Below are positions 53,449 through 62,277 of a DNA stretch of 64,000 nt, one piece after another. The notes beneath the pieces were generated by a model, which made no database searches, had not been told where the DNA came from, and worked only from the letters and a program-made list of their open reading frames with translations. The position numbers were made by a program, and so were the translations under genes. The stretch is from Nocardioides sp. L-11A (GTDB lineage Bacteria > Actinomycetota > Actinomycetes > Propionibacteriales > Nocardioidaceae). Positions within the stretch are counted from its first letter, which is position 1. Each line of letters starts with the position of its first letter. The DNA is taken from assembly GCA_029961745.1 (NCBI GenBank), contig CP124680.1:1054001-1118000 (forward strand). Reading direction: 5' to 3'.

Positions 53449-54314
53449 TGCCCCCCGAGGCTCGTGAGCATGACGCCTCCGCCGTTGGGGCGCGGCGCGC
53501 CCGATGGGGCTTCTTGGTGCCCGTGTGCGTGGCGGTGACAGGCGTCGTCGTGATCCTCGCGGTGCTCGGTGGTTGGCTGGCGCCGCAGGACCCCGACCAC
53601 CAGAACCTGCTGTCACCCGCTGCGGGACCCTCGTCCGAGCACTGGCTGGGAACCGACGATCTCGGTCGAGACATCTTCTCGCGGATCCTGACGGGCACAC
53701 GCAGTGCCGTGGTCGGCCCGATCGTCGCAGCGATCGGCGTCACGGTCATCGGATTGCTGCTCGGCCTGCTGGCCGGCTTCCACGGCGGACGGCTCGAGGT
53801 CGTGATCATGCGCATCGTCGACCTCGTCTATGCCATGCCGGCCCTCCTGGTCATCATCGTCTTGATCGGTCTGTTCAGCGGCGGCTACTGGGTTGCGGTC
53901 GGCGTGCTCGTCCTCTTGGCGACGCCCGGGACGACTCGGATCCTGCGTGCGGCCGTGCTCGCCCAACGCGGTCTGCCGTACGTCGAAGCAGCGCGGACCG
54001 TGGGAGTCGGCAATCGTCGGCTGATCTTCGTCCATGTGGCACCCAATGTCCTGCCCACGGTGGTCACGAGCTTCCTGTTGGAGTTCGTCGGCGCGTTGGT
54101 CGCGTTGTCCGCCCTGTCGTTCCTCGGCCTCGGTGTGCCGCCGGGTTCAGCCGACTGGGGTCGCATGCTCGCCGAGAATCGCGGTCTCCTCGAGCTGAAC
54201 CCGTGGGCGGTGCTGGCACCGGCGCTGATGCTGATGGTCACAGCGACCGCGGTGACGGTGCTCGGGGACTGGCTCTACGAGCGATTCGAGAAGGCGCGGA
54301 CCTCCAGTGATTGA
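53445..54314 (+). CDS. Peptide ABC transporter permease (DppC type)
   Basis: A 289-residue permease. The N-terminal transmembrane segment (about residues 22-45) is followed by the DppC hallmark HWLGTDDLGRDIFSRIL, five more segments, and the EAA-like loop YVEAARTVGVGNRRLIFVHV. LSFLGLGVPPGSADWGRML near the end is also typical. The ATG at 53445 overlaps the DppB stop, and its own end overlaps the fused ATPase gene by 8 bases. Confidence 0.93.
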   Translation: MMPPEAREHDASAVGARRARWGFLVPVCVAVTGVVVILAVLGGWLAPQDPDHQNLLSPAAGPSSEHWLGTDDLGRDIFSRILTGTRSAVVGPIVAAIGVTVIGLLLGLLAGFHGGRLEVVIMRIVDLVYAMPALLVIIVLIGLFSGGYWVAVGVLVLLATPGTTRILRAAVLAQRGLPYVEAARTVGVGNRRLIFVHVAPNVLPTVVTSFLLEFVGALVALSALSFLGLGVPPGSADWGRMLAENRGLLELNPWAVLAPALMLMVTATAVTVLGDWLYERFEKARTSSD

Positions 54315-55995
54315 GAGTGCAGAGAACATGCCCGACGTGGACCCGAGGCAGCCAGCGGACCGACTCCTCGACGTCGAAGGACTGACCGTCACCCAGGTCG
54401 GTTCCGGCCGGCGCCTCGTCGACGGCATCGGATTCCATGTCGAGCGGGGCGAGAGCGTCGCGCTCGTCGGAGAGTCTGGCAGTGGAAAGTCCTTGACCGC
54501 CCGCGCGCTCATGGCTCTCCTCCCGCGTGGGCTCGCTGCGAGTGGGCGAGTTCGCTTCGATGGCAACGAGGTGTCGGCACACGGCGAGCGACAGATGATG
54601 AGTCTGCGGGGCCAGCATCTGGGACTGCTGATGCAGGACCCCTTCACCATGCTGAACCCGCTCACGACGGCGGGGACGCACCTTGCGGAGACCCTGCGCT
54701 CGACGACCGAGGGGGCGAGGCTCGATCGGTCGGCCCTGGACGCCGACATCGCCCGCCGCCTCGAGGAGGTGGGCGTCGTCGACCCAGCGGTGCCCGACAA
54801 GTACCCGTTCGAGCTCTCCGGCGGAATGCGTCAGCGCATCGCCCTCGCGACCGCGCTCGCCAAGGATCCCGAGCTCTTGATCGCCGACGAGCCGACGACG
54901 GCCCTGGACACCACGACCCAACGCGAGGTGCTGCGGCTGCTGCGCCGCGTCCAGCGCGAGCGGGAGATGGGGTTGCTGCTGATCACGCACGATCTCGCGG
55001 TCGCGTTCTCGCTCTGTGAGCGGATCATGGTGATGAAGGCGGGAAGGATCGTCGAGGTGGCCGATCCGGCCACCCTGCGGTCCTCGGCGCGGGACCCGTA
55101 CACCGCGAGGCTCCTGGCAGCGGACCTCTCGTTCGGCGACGCACGACGCGAGCCGGCCGCTCGGTCCGTCGATGCGCCACCGCTGCTCGAGGTCACGAAC
55201 CTGAGCAAGGACTTCCCTCGGCCGCGTCGAATGCGCAGAGCCGCCGTCCAGGGTGCCTCGGCGCTGGCGGACGTGAGCATCACGCTCACCGAAGGGCGCA
55301 GTCTGGGCCTGGTCGGAGAGTCCGGCTCCGGGAAGTCGACCCTGGCTCGCTGCATCCTCGGACTGGAGACCCCCACGTCGGGTTCCATCCGCCTCGATGG
55401 CCTGGAGCTCGGCCACTATGGCTCGCTGGCCAAGGCCGAGCTGCGACAGGCTCGCGGCGCCGTGCAATGCGTGTTCCAGGACCCCTACTCGACGCTGAAC
55501 CCGGCTCACTCGATCTCCTTCATCCTGACGGAGGCGATCAGACACCGCGAGACAGGTGCGCTGAGTCGCGAGGAGGAGGAACAGGAGGTCCGCGAGCTCC
55601 TCGATCAGGTCGGCCTGCCGGCCTCGTTCGCAGGGCGGCGGCCGGTCGCGCTGTCCGGAGGCCAGCGTCAGCGGGTGGCGATCGCGCGTTCCCTGGCGAT
55701 GAAGCCGCGTCTGTTGATCTGCGACGAGGCGCTCTCCGCGCTCGACGTATCCGTGCGGGCCCAGGTGCTGGACGTGCTCGAAGCCGTGCAGGCCCGGGGC
55801 GTGACGCTCCTGTTCATCACCCACGACCTCGCCGTCGCCCGCAAGGTGACCGACGACCTGGTGGTCCTCTATCGCGGCAAGGTGGTCGAGGCGGGGACCA
55901 CGGCCGAGGTGCTGGACAACGCGCAGCACGACCACACGCGGAGCCTGCTGGCCGCTGTGCCGACCGGAGAGCCGGCATGGCTGGGCGGCCGGTGA
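54307..55995 (+). CDS. Fused peptide ABC transporter ATPase (DppD-DppF fusion)
   Basis: A 562-residue protein with two complete ABC domains. The first has Walker A GESGSGKSLT, signature LSGGMRQR and Walker B LLIADEPTTALD. The second has GESGSGKSTL, LSGGQRQR and LLICDEALSALD. Each domain also shows the oligopeptide-type C-terminal region. The fusion replaces separate DppD and DppF subunits and is common in actinobacteria. The GTG at 54307 overlaps the DppC stop; an ATG at 54328 is an alternative. Together with 50921-54314 it makes a complete importer. Confidence 0.94.
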   Translation: MIESAENMPDVDPRQPADRLLDVEGLTVTQVGSGRRLVDGIGFHVERGESVALVGESGSGKSLTARALMALLPRGLAASGRVRFDGNEVSAHGERQMMSLRGQHLGLLMQDPFTMLNPLTTAGTHLAETLRSTTEGARLDRSALDADIARRLEEVGVVDPAVPDKYPFELSGGMRQRIALATALAKDPELLIADEPTTALDTTTQREVLRLLRRVQREREMGLLLITHDLAVAFSLCERIMVMKAGRIVEVADPATLRSSARDPYTARLLAADLSFGDARREPAARSVDAPPLLEVTNLSKDFPRPRRMRRAAVQGASALADVSITLTEGRSLGLVGESGSGKSTLARCILGLETPTSGSIRLDGLELGHYGSLAKAELRQARGAVQCVFQDPYSTLNPAHSISFILTEAIRHRETGALSREEEEQEVRELLDQVGLPASFAGRRPVALSGGQRQRVAIARSLAMKPRLLICDEALSALDVSVRAQVLDVLEAVQARGVTLLFITHDLAVARKVTDDLVVLYRGKVVEAGTTAEVLDNAQHDHTRSLLAAVPTGEPAWLGGR

Positions 55996-56101
55996 CACGG
56001 TCTGACCTCTCCCCGCTCCATCTCGCTCTCGGGAATATGGCTGGAAGGAACCTCTTCGCTATGCGCACATCGACGTCACCCCACGTCCTTCGGAGCTGTT
56101 C

Positions 56102-57853
56102 GTGACCGGCGCGGCAGCGGAATTCCCCGTGGGCAGGCGAGCTGCTTCGCGCAGAGATCCGAGCCCTGTCGGCGAGCCCATCGTCGAGCAGAACCACCGG
56201 GTGCCCATGCGTGATGGAGTCGAGCTTGCCCTCGATCTGGTCCGCCCGGACATCAAGGGCCCGCTGCCGGTGATCCTGACCCGCACTCCCTACGACAAGA
56301 CGATGATGCGAACCGCGAGCATGGCGCAATGTCGGCGACTGGCCCAGGCGGGCTACATCGTTGCCTTCAGCGATTGCCGTGGCCGGTTCAACTCGGACGG
56401 TGAGTTCTTTCCCTACGTCAACGAGCACGACGACGGGTTCGACACCATCGAGTGGATCGCACAGCAGGACTGGTGCGACGGAAACGTCGGCATGTTGGGT
56501 GGGTCCTACAACGGGCAGGTCCAGTGGCAGGCCGCATCGCGAGTCCCGCCTCATCTGAAGGCCATCGTCCCCCTGGTCTCCCCGCCGAGCTCGCTGTGGC
56601 GCAACGAGCCGATCTTCAACGGCACCCTGAGGATGTGCATGGGGGAGTGGATGGTCGGCATGGGCCATCGGTCGTGGCACGACACCAGCTTCGCGAAGGA
56701 GCTGTTCAGTGCGCAGCGAGACTATTTCGAAGCGCTTCCCGTCTCCTCTCTGGGGTCGCGGGCCGGGGTGAACAACTCGTGGTGGCGGGAGATGCTGGAG
56801 CATCCCACGCTCGACGACTTCTGGAAGCGCGGACAGTACGACCACTACCGGGCGATGAAGGTAGCCGCCTTGAATGTCACCGGATGGTGGGACATGAACT
56901 TCCCGGGTGCGCCGCTCAACTTCGAGGCCATGCGACGTGACGCCGCAACGGCGGAGATCCGGGCGGGGCAGAAGCTCGTCATCGGTCCGTGGCCGCACCA
57001 CATCAATCAGACGCGAGTGCTGTCGGGGGTCGACTTCGGCGAAGACGCCGTGGTGGACCTGGACGGCTACATCATCAGGTTCTTCGATCGCTACCTGAAA
57101 GGCGTCGAGAACTCGATCGACGACGAGTTGCCCGTGCACGTGTTCGTCGTCGGCGCGAACGAATGGTGGGCAGAAGAGGACTGGCCGCTGCCGGACACGG
57201 AGGAGATCGCGTACTACCTCCACTCGGGCGGTCGGGCCAACACGCTCAACGGAGACGGATGGCTGTCGACGGAGCCGCCTTCGTCGGCCGAGCCGGCCGA
57301 CGAGTACATCTACGATCCTACCGACCCGGTCCGCGTGACGTGGCAGCTCGAGGAGGGCCCGGTCGACGACCGCGCGTCCACGACTCGCGACGGCGTGCTG
57401 TGTTACACGACCGAGCCTCTCGCCGAGCCGCTCGACGTCGTCGGTTGGGTGCGGTGTCACCTGGTGGCGAGCTCGTCGGCGCCGGACACCGACTGGCATG
57501 TACGCCTCGTGGACGTCCATCCCGACGGCAGCGCCCGCTTCCTGTGCCACGGGGCGCTGCGTGCCCGCTTCCGTGAGTCGTTCGAAGAGCCGACCTTGCT
57601 CACGCCGGGCGAGCCGACGACGTTCGAGTTCACGATGGATGCGGTCGGCGTGCGCTTCCTGCCCGGTCACAGGATCCGGATCGAGGTGGGTAGCTCATGG
57701 TTCACCCAGTACGACCGCAACATGAACGGCGGGGCGGTGAACCCGTTCCAGGAGAGCGAGCCGCGCACGGCGGTCCAGCGGATCTATCACCAGCCACAGC
57801 TCGCCTCGCACGTCGTGTTGCCGGTGATCCAGCGCCGGCAGCGACGGCAGTGA
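56102..57853 (+). CDS. S15/CocE-type hydrolase (X-Pro dipeptidyl-peptidase-like)
   Basis: A 583-residue CocE/NonD family alpha/beta hydrolase. The catalytic domain carries VPMRDGVELALDL at the start, FSDCRGRFNSDGEF and the nucleophile Ser in MLGGSYNGQVQW. A jelly-roll C-terminal domain has the family strand pattern (LDVVGWVRCHLVASSS, FLPGHRIRIEVGSSWF). No signal peptide is evident. Substrates range from X-Pro peptides to esters and amides; next to a peptide importer, peptides are favoured. The GTG at 56102 has GGAG upstream. It lies 106 bases after the ATPase and is probably in the same operon. Confidence 0.92.
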   Translation: MTGAAAEFPVGRRAASRRDPSPVGEPIVEQNHRVPMRDGVELALDLVRPDIKGPLPVILTRTPYDKTMMRTASMAQCRRLAQAGYIVAFSDCRGRFNSDGEFFPYVNEHDDGFDTIEWIAQQDWCDGNVGMLGGSYNGQVQWQAASRVPPHLKAIVPLVSPPSSLWRNEPIFNGTLRMCMGEWMVGMGHRSWHDTSFAKELFSAQRDYFEALPVSSLGSRAGVNNSWWREMLEHPTLDDFWKRGQYDHYRAMKVAALNVTGWWDMNFPGAPLNFEAMRRDAATAEIRAGQKLVIGPWPHHINQTRVLSGVDFGEDAVVDLDGYIIRFFDRYLKGVENSIDDELPVHVFVVGANEWWAEEDWPLPDTEEIAYYLHSGGRANTLNGDGWLSTEPPSSAEPADEYIYDPTDPVRVTWQLEEGPVDDRASTTRDGVLCYTTEPLAEPLDVVGWVRCHLVASSSAPDTDWHVRLVDVHPDGSARFLCHGALRARFRESFEEPTLLTPGEPTTFEFTMDAVGVRFLPGHRIRIEVGSSWFTQYDRNMNGGAVNPFQESEPRTAVQRIYHQPQLASHVVLPVIQRRQRRQ

Positions 57854-57893
57854 CGCGACGTCGGTCTGCGCGCTGAACGCCGCTGCGCACACC

Positions 57894-57934
57894 AGAGGCC
57901 AGGGCGGCCCCCAACCGGGGCCGCCCTGGCCTCT
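57894..57934. terminator. Bidirectional intrinsic terminator between convergent genes
   Basis: Perfect 18-base stem (57894-57911 with 57917-57934), loop CAACC, followed by TTCTC on the plus strand. It sits between the S15-type gene and the oppositely transcribed TAP-like gene and would serve both. The strongest terminator in the window. Confidence 0.9.
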
Positions 57935-57960
57935 TTCTCGACGAGCGGAGTGGTTGCCGG

Positions 57961-59826
57961 TCAGTCCCCCAGGCCCAGCGCTCGCAACGCGGCAGGGCCG
58001 AGACGACGACCGAGAGGGCCGCTGAACCACGCGTCGGCCTGGGACTCGGCCACGGCAGCAATGTGCCGGTCGTTCGTCCACGGCGTCACCCGGAGCTTCC
58101 TCCTCCTGTCCGAAGCCACCGGCAGTGGCGGAGTGACGGGCCTGCCGTGCCTGGCATTGGGCTTGAGTCGTGCCCAGTGCTCGTAGGTGACGTCTTCGTG
58201 GGGGAGCGGACGTCCTTGCACGATGGTGATCCTCCGGGGGCGCCTGCTCGTCGTGAAGAACGAGAGGACGGCATCGTCGAGCTTCGGCACGCCGTAGGGG
58301 AAGAGCGCATGGCTTCCCTCGTTGTCGACGGCGATCAACGACGTGTTGGGAAGCCGCGTGCCGGCCCGGTACCCGCCCTCCCAGGGTGTGGCGGAGTCGA
58401 GCTCACTCTGCACCACGACGGTCTCGGGATAGTCCCGTGGCGCGGCTGGCTTCCGCACGTCGGTCTCCCACCACCCACAGGCAGGCGCGCCCAGCGCGCC
58501 GATGGCGGCGAGGAACGGGGCCTTCGCTGTCATCTTTCGCTCGTGGTTCTGCCAGTACCGGAGACCTTGGGTCCACTGACCGTCGTTGCACAGGATGTAG
58601 TCGTAGACGAGGGTGTTGGTCTCGGTGACGGGACCCGTGGGTGTCCGTCCGTCGACCTTCTTCGGCAGTAGGCGTGCTGTGGAGACGCTTCGGCGGCGTT
58701 GCTCGGGCACGGTCGTGGTGCTGGCAAGGTGCATCAAGGAGGCCCGAGCTCGCTCGACCCCGTGCAGTCCCGCCAGGTGGTTCGATTCGGCCATCGCGAT
58801 CACCGACCGCACGCTTGCGGCCGCATGGGGATAGTAGGCGTTGACATAGAACGCCAGGAACCCGGAGGCGTTGGACAACGTCCACTGCACTCCGGACGCG
58901 ATCAACCCGATCTTGGCGACCGCGTGTTCGTAGCGCTGCAGGATCGCGTCGGAGTCCGTGCCGAGACCGTAGGTGTCGTCGTGGCGAGCGATCCACGGGA
59001 TGATGCGCGCCTCGAACTGACGCTGGAACGCGATCGGCTGAAGCACGGTCCAGTTGTCCTCGAGGCTCGACCTGGTGGCGTCGATCGCGGAGTCGAGCAG
59101 GAACTTGCCGCCATGGGCGGGTCCGAACACTCGCGCGTACCAGTCCCCGAGCCAGGTGCCGTACGAGTAGCCGATGTAGTCGAGCTTGGGTACTCCGAGC
59201 AGATGCCGGATGAAGTCCATGTCGTAGGCGGTCTGCTCGGTGGTGATGGTCCGTACGTCGGGGTCCTGAGAGCAGGTCTCGCCCCTCGCCTGGGCCGCGG
59301 CGTGGGGGCCGTCGGCCGGATCGTAGGTGTAGGTGCACGGCACGGCGCTGCTCTGGCCCACTCCGCGAGGGTCGAAGCCGACGAAGTTGTGGCTTCCCCG
59401 CAACTGGGGACTTCGCGTGGCAAGGACCGTGCTCATGTCGAGTCCAGGGACGGTCGGCCCACCGGGATTGCCGAAGATCGTTCCCCGATATGCGGGGTCA
59501 TCGATGTCGACGGTGCTGAGCTGGGAGACCGCGATGCTCCAGGTCAGGCCGTTGTCCGGGTCATGCCAGTCACGCGGCACCACCACCGTCGTACAGTCCG
59601 CGCTGGCGTCGAAAGCGCACGGGGACCACTCGAGCTGTTGGTCGGCGAGTGCCCCGGCGAGCGCGGCAGTATCGGGAACGACGGTCTTCGGCCTCGCGGG
59701 ACGTGGCTGCTCGGCCTGGCTTCCCGCGACGGGCAGGCCGGCGACGATGACTGCGGCTGCACTCACCGATGCCGCTCCGCGAACAACATGGCGGCATCGC
59801 CGCCTACGACGAGTTCTCGGTTTCAC
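57961..59826 (-). CDS. Secreted TAP-like alpha/beta hydrolase (tripeptidyl aminopeptidase family)
   Basis: A 621-residue exported hydrolase. The first 39 residues form a long signal with an Arg-rich n-region and hydrophobic core (ASVSAAAVIVAGLPVAGSQA). The catalytic domain shows GNPGGPTVPG, FDPRGVGQSS, the nucleophile Ser in GYSYGTWLG, Asp in ELDSATPW and His in NEGSHALF, followed by the TAP C-terminal domain. It probably trims N-terminal peptides outside the cell, feeding the ABC importer. The GTG at 59826 has GAGGAGGAACAAG upstream. It converges on the S15-type gene. Confidence 0.92.
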   Translation of the reverse strand: MKPRTRRRRRCRHVVRGAASVSAAAVIVAGLPVAGSQAEQPRPARPKTVVPDTAALAGALADQQLEWSPCAFDASADCTTVVVPRDWHDPDNGLTWSIAVSQLSTVDIDDPAYRGTIFGNPGGPTVPGLDMSTVLATRSPQLRGSHNFVGFDPRGVGQSSAVPCTYTYDPADGPHAAAQARGETCSQDPDVRTITTEQTAYDMDFIRHLLGVPKLDYIGYSYGTWLGDWYARVFGPAHGGKFLLDSAIDATRSSLEDNWTVLQPIAFQRQFEARIIPWIARHDDTYGLGTDSDAILQRYEHAVAKIGLIASGVQWTLSNASGFLAFYVNAYYPHAAASVRSVIAMAESNHLAGLHGVERARASLMHLASTTTVPEQRRRSVSTARLLPKKVDGRTPTGPVTETNTLVYDYILCNDGQWTQGLRYWQNHERKMTAKAPFLAAIGALGAPACGWWETDVRKPAAPRDYPETVVVQSELDSATPWEGGYRAGTRLPNTSLIAVDNEGSHALFPYGVPKLDDAVLSFFTTSRRPRRITIVQGRPLPHEDVTYEHWARLKPNARHGRPVTPPLPVASDRRRKLRVTPWTNDRHIAAVAESQADAWFSGPLGRRLGPAALRALGLGD

Positions 59827-60165
59827 CTTGTTCCTCCTCGAGATGCGCTCCTCGCGCTCGGCGGGAGCAGATCGGGCTGGGCGATGATGCGCCCCGCATG
59901 CCCGGCCCAGGCCGCTCGCGACGGCCTGCCGCCGGCACCGGGGATCTGATGCCGCGGCCGGACCAGGAGTGAGCCTCCTCTCGTTCGCGTGGCCCGCGGC
60001 GAACTCAGCAGACCACGCCGTGCGGGACTCGCGCGCCGTGCATTTGTCGCAATCCGGAGTCGCGGATTACGACAGTGCGTTCCTGGCGGATGCTGTCCGT
60101 GGGGGAGGGGTCAGGTCGCCCGATCGTCGACCACGAGCACGGTCGTGGTCGGTGCCGATGAGTCT
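59827..60165. other. 339-base gap between two minus-strand peptidase genes
   Basis: Between the S9 gene end and the TAP-like gene start. It holds the inverted repeat at 60045-60074 and a small hairpin (60129-60136 with 60143-60150) that could end the S9 transcript. No credible gene was seen on either strand. The TAP-like promoter should lie here. Confidence 0.6.
60045..60074. promoter_or_regulatory. 30-bp imperfect inverted repeat, likely operator
   Basis: TGTCGCAATCCG and CGGATTACGACA form 12-base arms matching at 11 positions around GAGTCG. It lies about 220 bases upstream of the TAP-like gene and 55 bases beyond a small hairpin after the S9 gene. The size and symmetry suit a dimeric regulator site. 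Confidence 0.5.
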
Positions 60166-62100
60166 TCAACCTCGCGCGGGCTGCAGGCCGATATAGCGGG
60201 ACAGCCAGGTGAGGAGGTGCGTCAGGAAGTCCGTGGAGTCCGGGAACCCGGAGACGCCGTGGCCCTGTCGTGGATACAGGACGAGCTCGGTGGGCACGCC
60301 CCTCCGGCGAAGTGCTTGGTGGAACATCACGGCCTGATCCGGCGGCGTGGTCCTGTCGAGCAGCCCGGCCGTCAACAGCGTCGGTGTCGTGGCGCCGTTG
60401 ATGTGCGTCAATGGACTACGACTCCAGTACTCGCCGCCGGGGGCGGCGACAGCGTCCTGAAGGAAGAGCTCGTCGAACTCGGGGATGTTCGATGTGTAGT
60501 GCTGACTGACGCAGTCGACCACCGGCGAGGTCGGAATGGCCGCGGCGAACCTCGTGGACCTGGCAGCCAGCCAGGCGGACATCAGACCGCCGTAGCTGTT
60601 GCCGGTGACCGCCATGCGCGTGCCGTCGACGAGGCCTTCCTCGATGAGGCGATCGACACCGCTCATGAGGTCCTCGACGTCGAGGCCCACCATGTCGCCA
60701 CGCACGCGGTCGATGAAGTCCTGACCGCGGCCGAGACTGCCCCGAGGGTTCACATGGAGGCTGGCGACTCCGAGCTCGGCCAGCAAGCCGGTGTACGGGT
60801 GACGCGTTCCGTGAGCCATCCCCCAGCGGTTGCGCCAGGCTGAGACCGGCCCGCCATGAACGTTGAGCAGGAGAGGGAAGGGGCCCTCCCCGGCAGGGAG
60901 GACGAGTATCCCCTCGATCGTCAGACCGTCCGGAGCCGGCCAGGAGAGGTTCCGCAGCCGTTGTCCGGCGGCGAGGTGGGCGTCTGCTCCGGGATGGCTC
61001 AGGTCGTAGACGGTGTGCACTCGGTCAGCCTGGATCCGCACCAGCCTGGGGTACCGGTGGAAGGACTCCGCGATCCCATAGATCCGGCCGTCGACGTCGA
61101 CGCTGCCCTCAGGCGTCCACCCCGTGAGCGTCTCCGATCCGGACCAGAGGGGGCTGCACCTGCCGGTGGCGGCGTCGATCGTGCCCCCGACCGTGGTCAG
61201 TCCGCGCAGACCTACATAGCCCACCGCATCGCCCGCGCTACTCAGGCATGAGACGTCGACGTTCTCGGTGTCGAGTCGCGCACTCTCCCCCCATGGGTCC
61301 ACGCGGATCACGTCGCCAGCAACCACGCCGCGGTCACTGCTGATGCTCTCGATGACCAGGAGGTGGCCGTCGACGCTGACGGGGCATGAGAGCTGCCGTC
61401 GGTCGACAGGCCGGTACCTCGCCTGGATGTCGCCGTTGTCGGTATCGATCACGGCGAGGTACGCGTCGTACCACGCCCCCTCGCCGGGACGGTCGGAGAT
61501 CACCGCGACGACGCTGTCGTCGTCGATCCAGCTGGCCTCCCAGATGGTCCGGCCCTGGCCGTCCAGCGTCCGATACCGCCCTGTGGCCGTGTCGATGAGG
61601 ACCAGTTCACGTGGTCGCTGGGCGCTGCCGAGGAAGGCCAGCGGGGCGGTGTCGGCGTAGCCGGTGGCGGTGGCGAGGTCGTAGTGATCTTCCTGTGCGG
61701 GCGCGACGACGGCGAGGAGGTGCCGGCCCGACCGCGCACCTGCCACGTTCTCGACCCGCCCGGGCAGTGACACTCGATGGGTTTGCCGGCCCTTCTCATC
61801 GCAGATCACGACCGAGGTGCCGGAACCCACGGCCAAGAAGTGACCCGCCCATGCGACGGATTGCGGCTCGAGGTCTACCAACCTCATGTCACCGCGGGAC
61901 ACGTCGATGAGGCAGAGGGCCGATCGGGCGGGCTCGGCAATGCCCGTCAGGATCGTCCCGATGCCCGCGACGGTCGCTCCGTCCGGGCTGACCCGAACGG
62001 AGCCGAGCCTGCTGACATGGCCGTAGGCGGGTGACTCGGTGCGATGAAGCCACTCCTCGACCAGTTCGCGGCAGGCATCGTAGTTCAGGACAGGCGGCAT
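60166..62100 (-). CDS. S9-family serine peptidase, second paralogue
   Basis: A 644-residue prolyl-oligopeptidase-type protein with an N-terminal propeller and a C-terminal hydrolase domain. It has NVHGGPVSAWRNRW, the nucleophile Ser in TGNSYGGLMSAW, Asp in GLLDRTTPP and His in RQGHGVSG. It shares long stretches with the enzyme at 48907 (such as SQHYTSNIPEFDELFL against SQHHTSNIPYFDQIFL), so the two are diverged paralogues flanking the locus. No signal peptide is visible. It is divergent from the PucR-family regulator, which may control it. Confidence 0.94.
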   Translation of the reverse strand: MPPVLNYDACRELVEEWLHRTESPAYGHVSRLGSVRVSPDGATVAGIGTILTGIAEPARSALCLIDVSRGDMRLVDLEPQSVAWAGHFLAVGSGTSVVICDEKGRQTHRVSLPGRVENVAGARSGRHLLAVVAPAQEDHYDLATATGYADTAPLAFLGSAQRPRELVLIDTATGRYRTLDGQGRTIWEASWIDDDSVVAVISDRPGEGAWYDAYLAVIDTDNGDIQARYRPVDRRQLSCPVSVDGHLLVIESISSDRGVVAGDVIRVDPWGESARLDTENVDVSCLSSAGDAVGYVGLRGLTTVGGTIDAATGRCSPLWSGSETLTGWTPEGSVDVDGRIYGIAESFHRYPRLVRIQADRVHTVYDLSHPGADAHLAAGQRLRNLSWPAPDGLTIEGILVLPAGEGPFPLLLNVHGGPVSAWRNRWGMAHGTRHPYTGLLAELGVASLHVNPRGSLGRGQDFIDRVRGDMVGLDVEDLMSGVDRLIEEGLVDGTRMAVTGNSYGGLMSAWLAARSTRFAAAIPTSPVVDCVSQHYTSNIPEFDELFLQDAVAAPGGEYWSRSPLTHINGATTPTLLTAGLLDRTTPPDQAVMFHQALRRRGVPTELVLYPRQGHGVSGFPDSTDFLTHLLTWLSRYIGLQPARG

Positions 62101-62277
62101 GGTCCCGACCGTAGAGAGAGGCGTGCGCGGCCGCCAGCCACACCTGACGTAGCCTCCCGTCGCCCGCCTCTACAACTGTCGAACCGGCTCAGGTGCTGTG
62201 CTCGGCTTGGGCCGGGGCATCGGCAGAAGGTGGCAAGCAGCCCGGTCCGAAGCGCCCCGTGAGAGTACGGTGCTCGC

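Noticed and set aside
59827..60165. Short plus-strand frames in the gap upstream of the TAP-like gene
   Set aside because: They are Arg-rich with no family resemblance and run through the inverted repeats; most likely chance frames.
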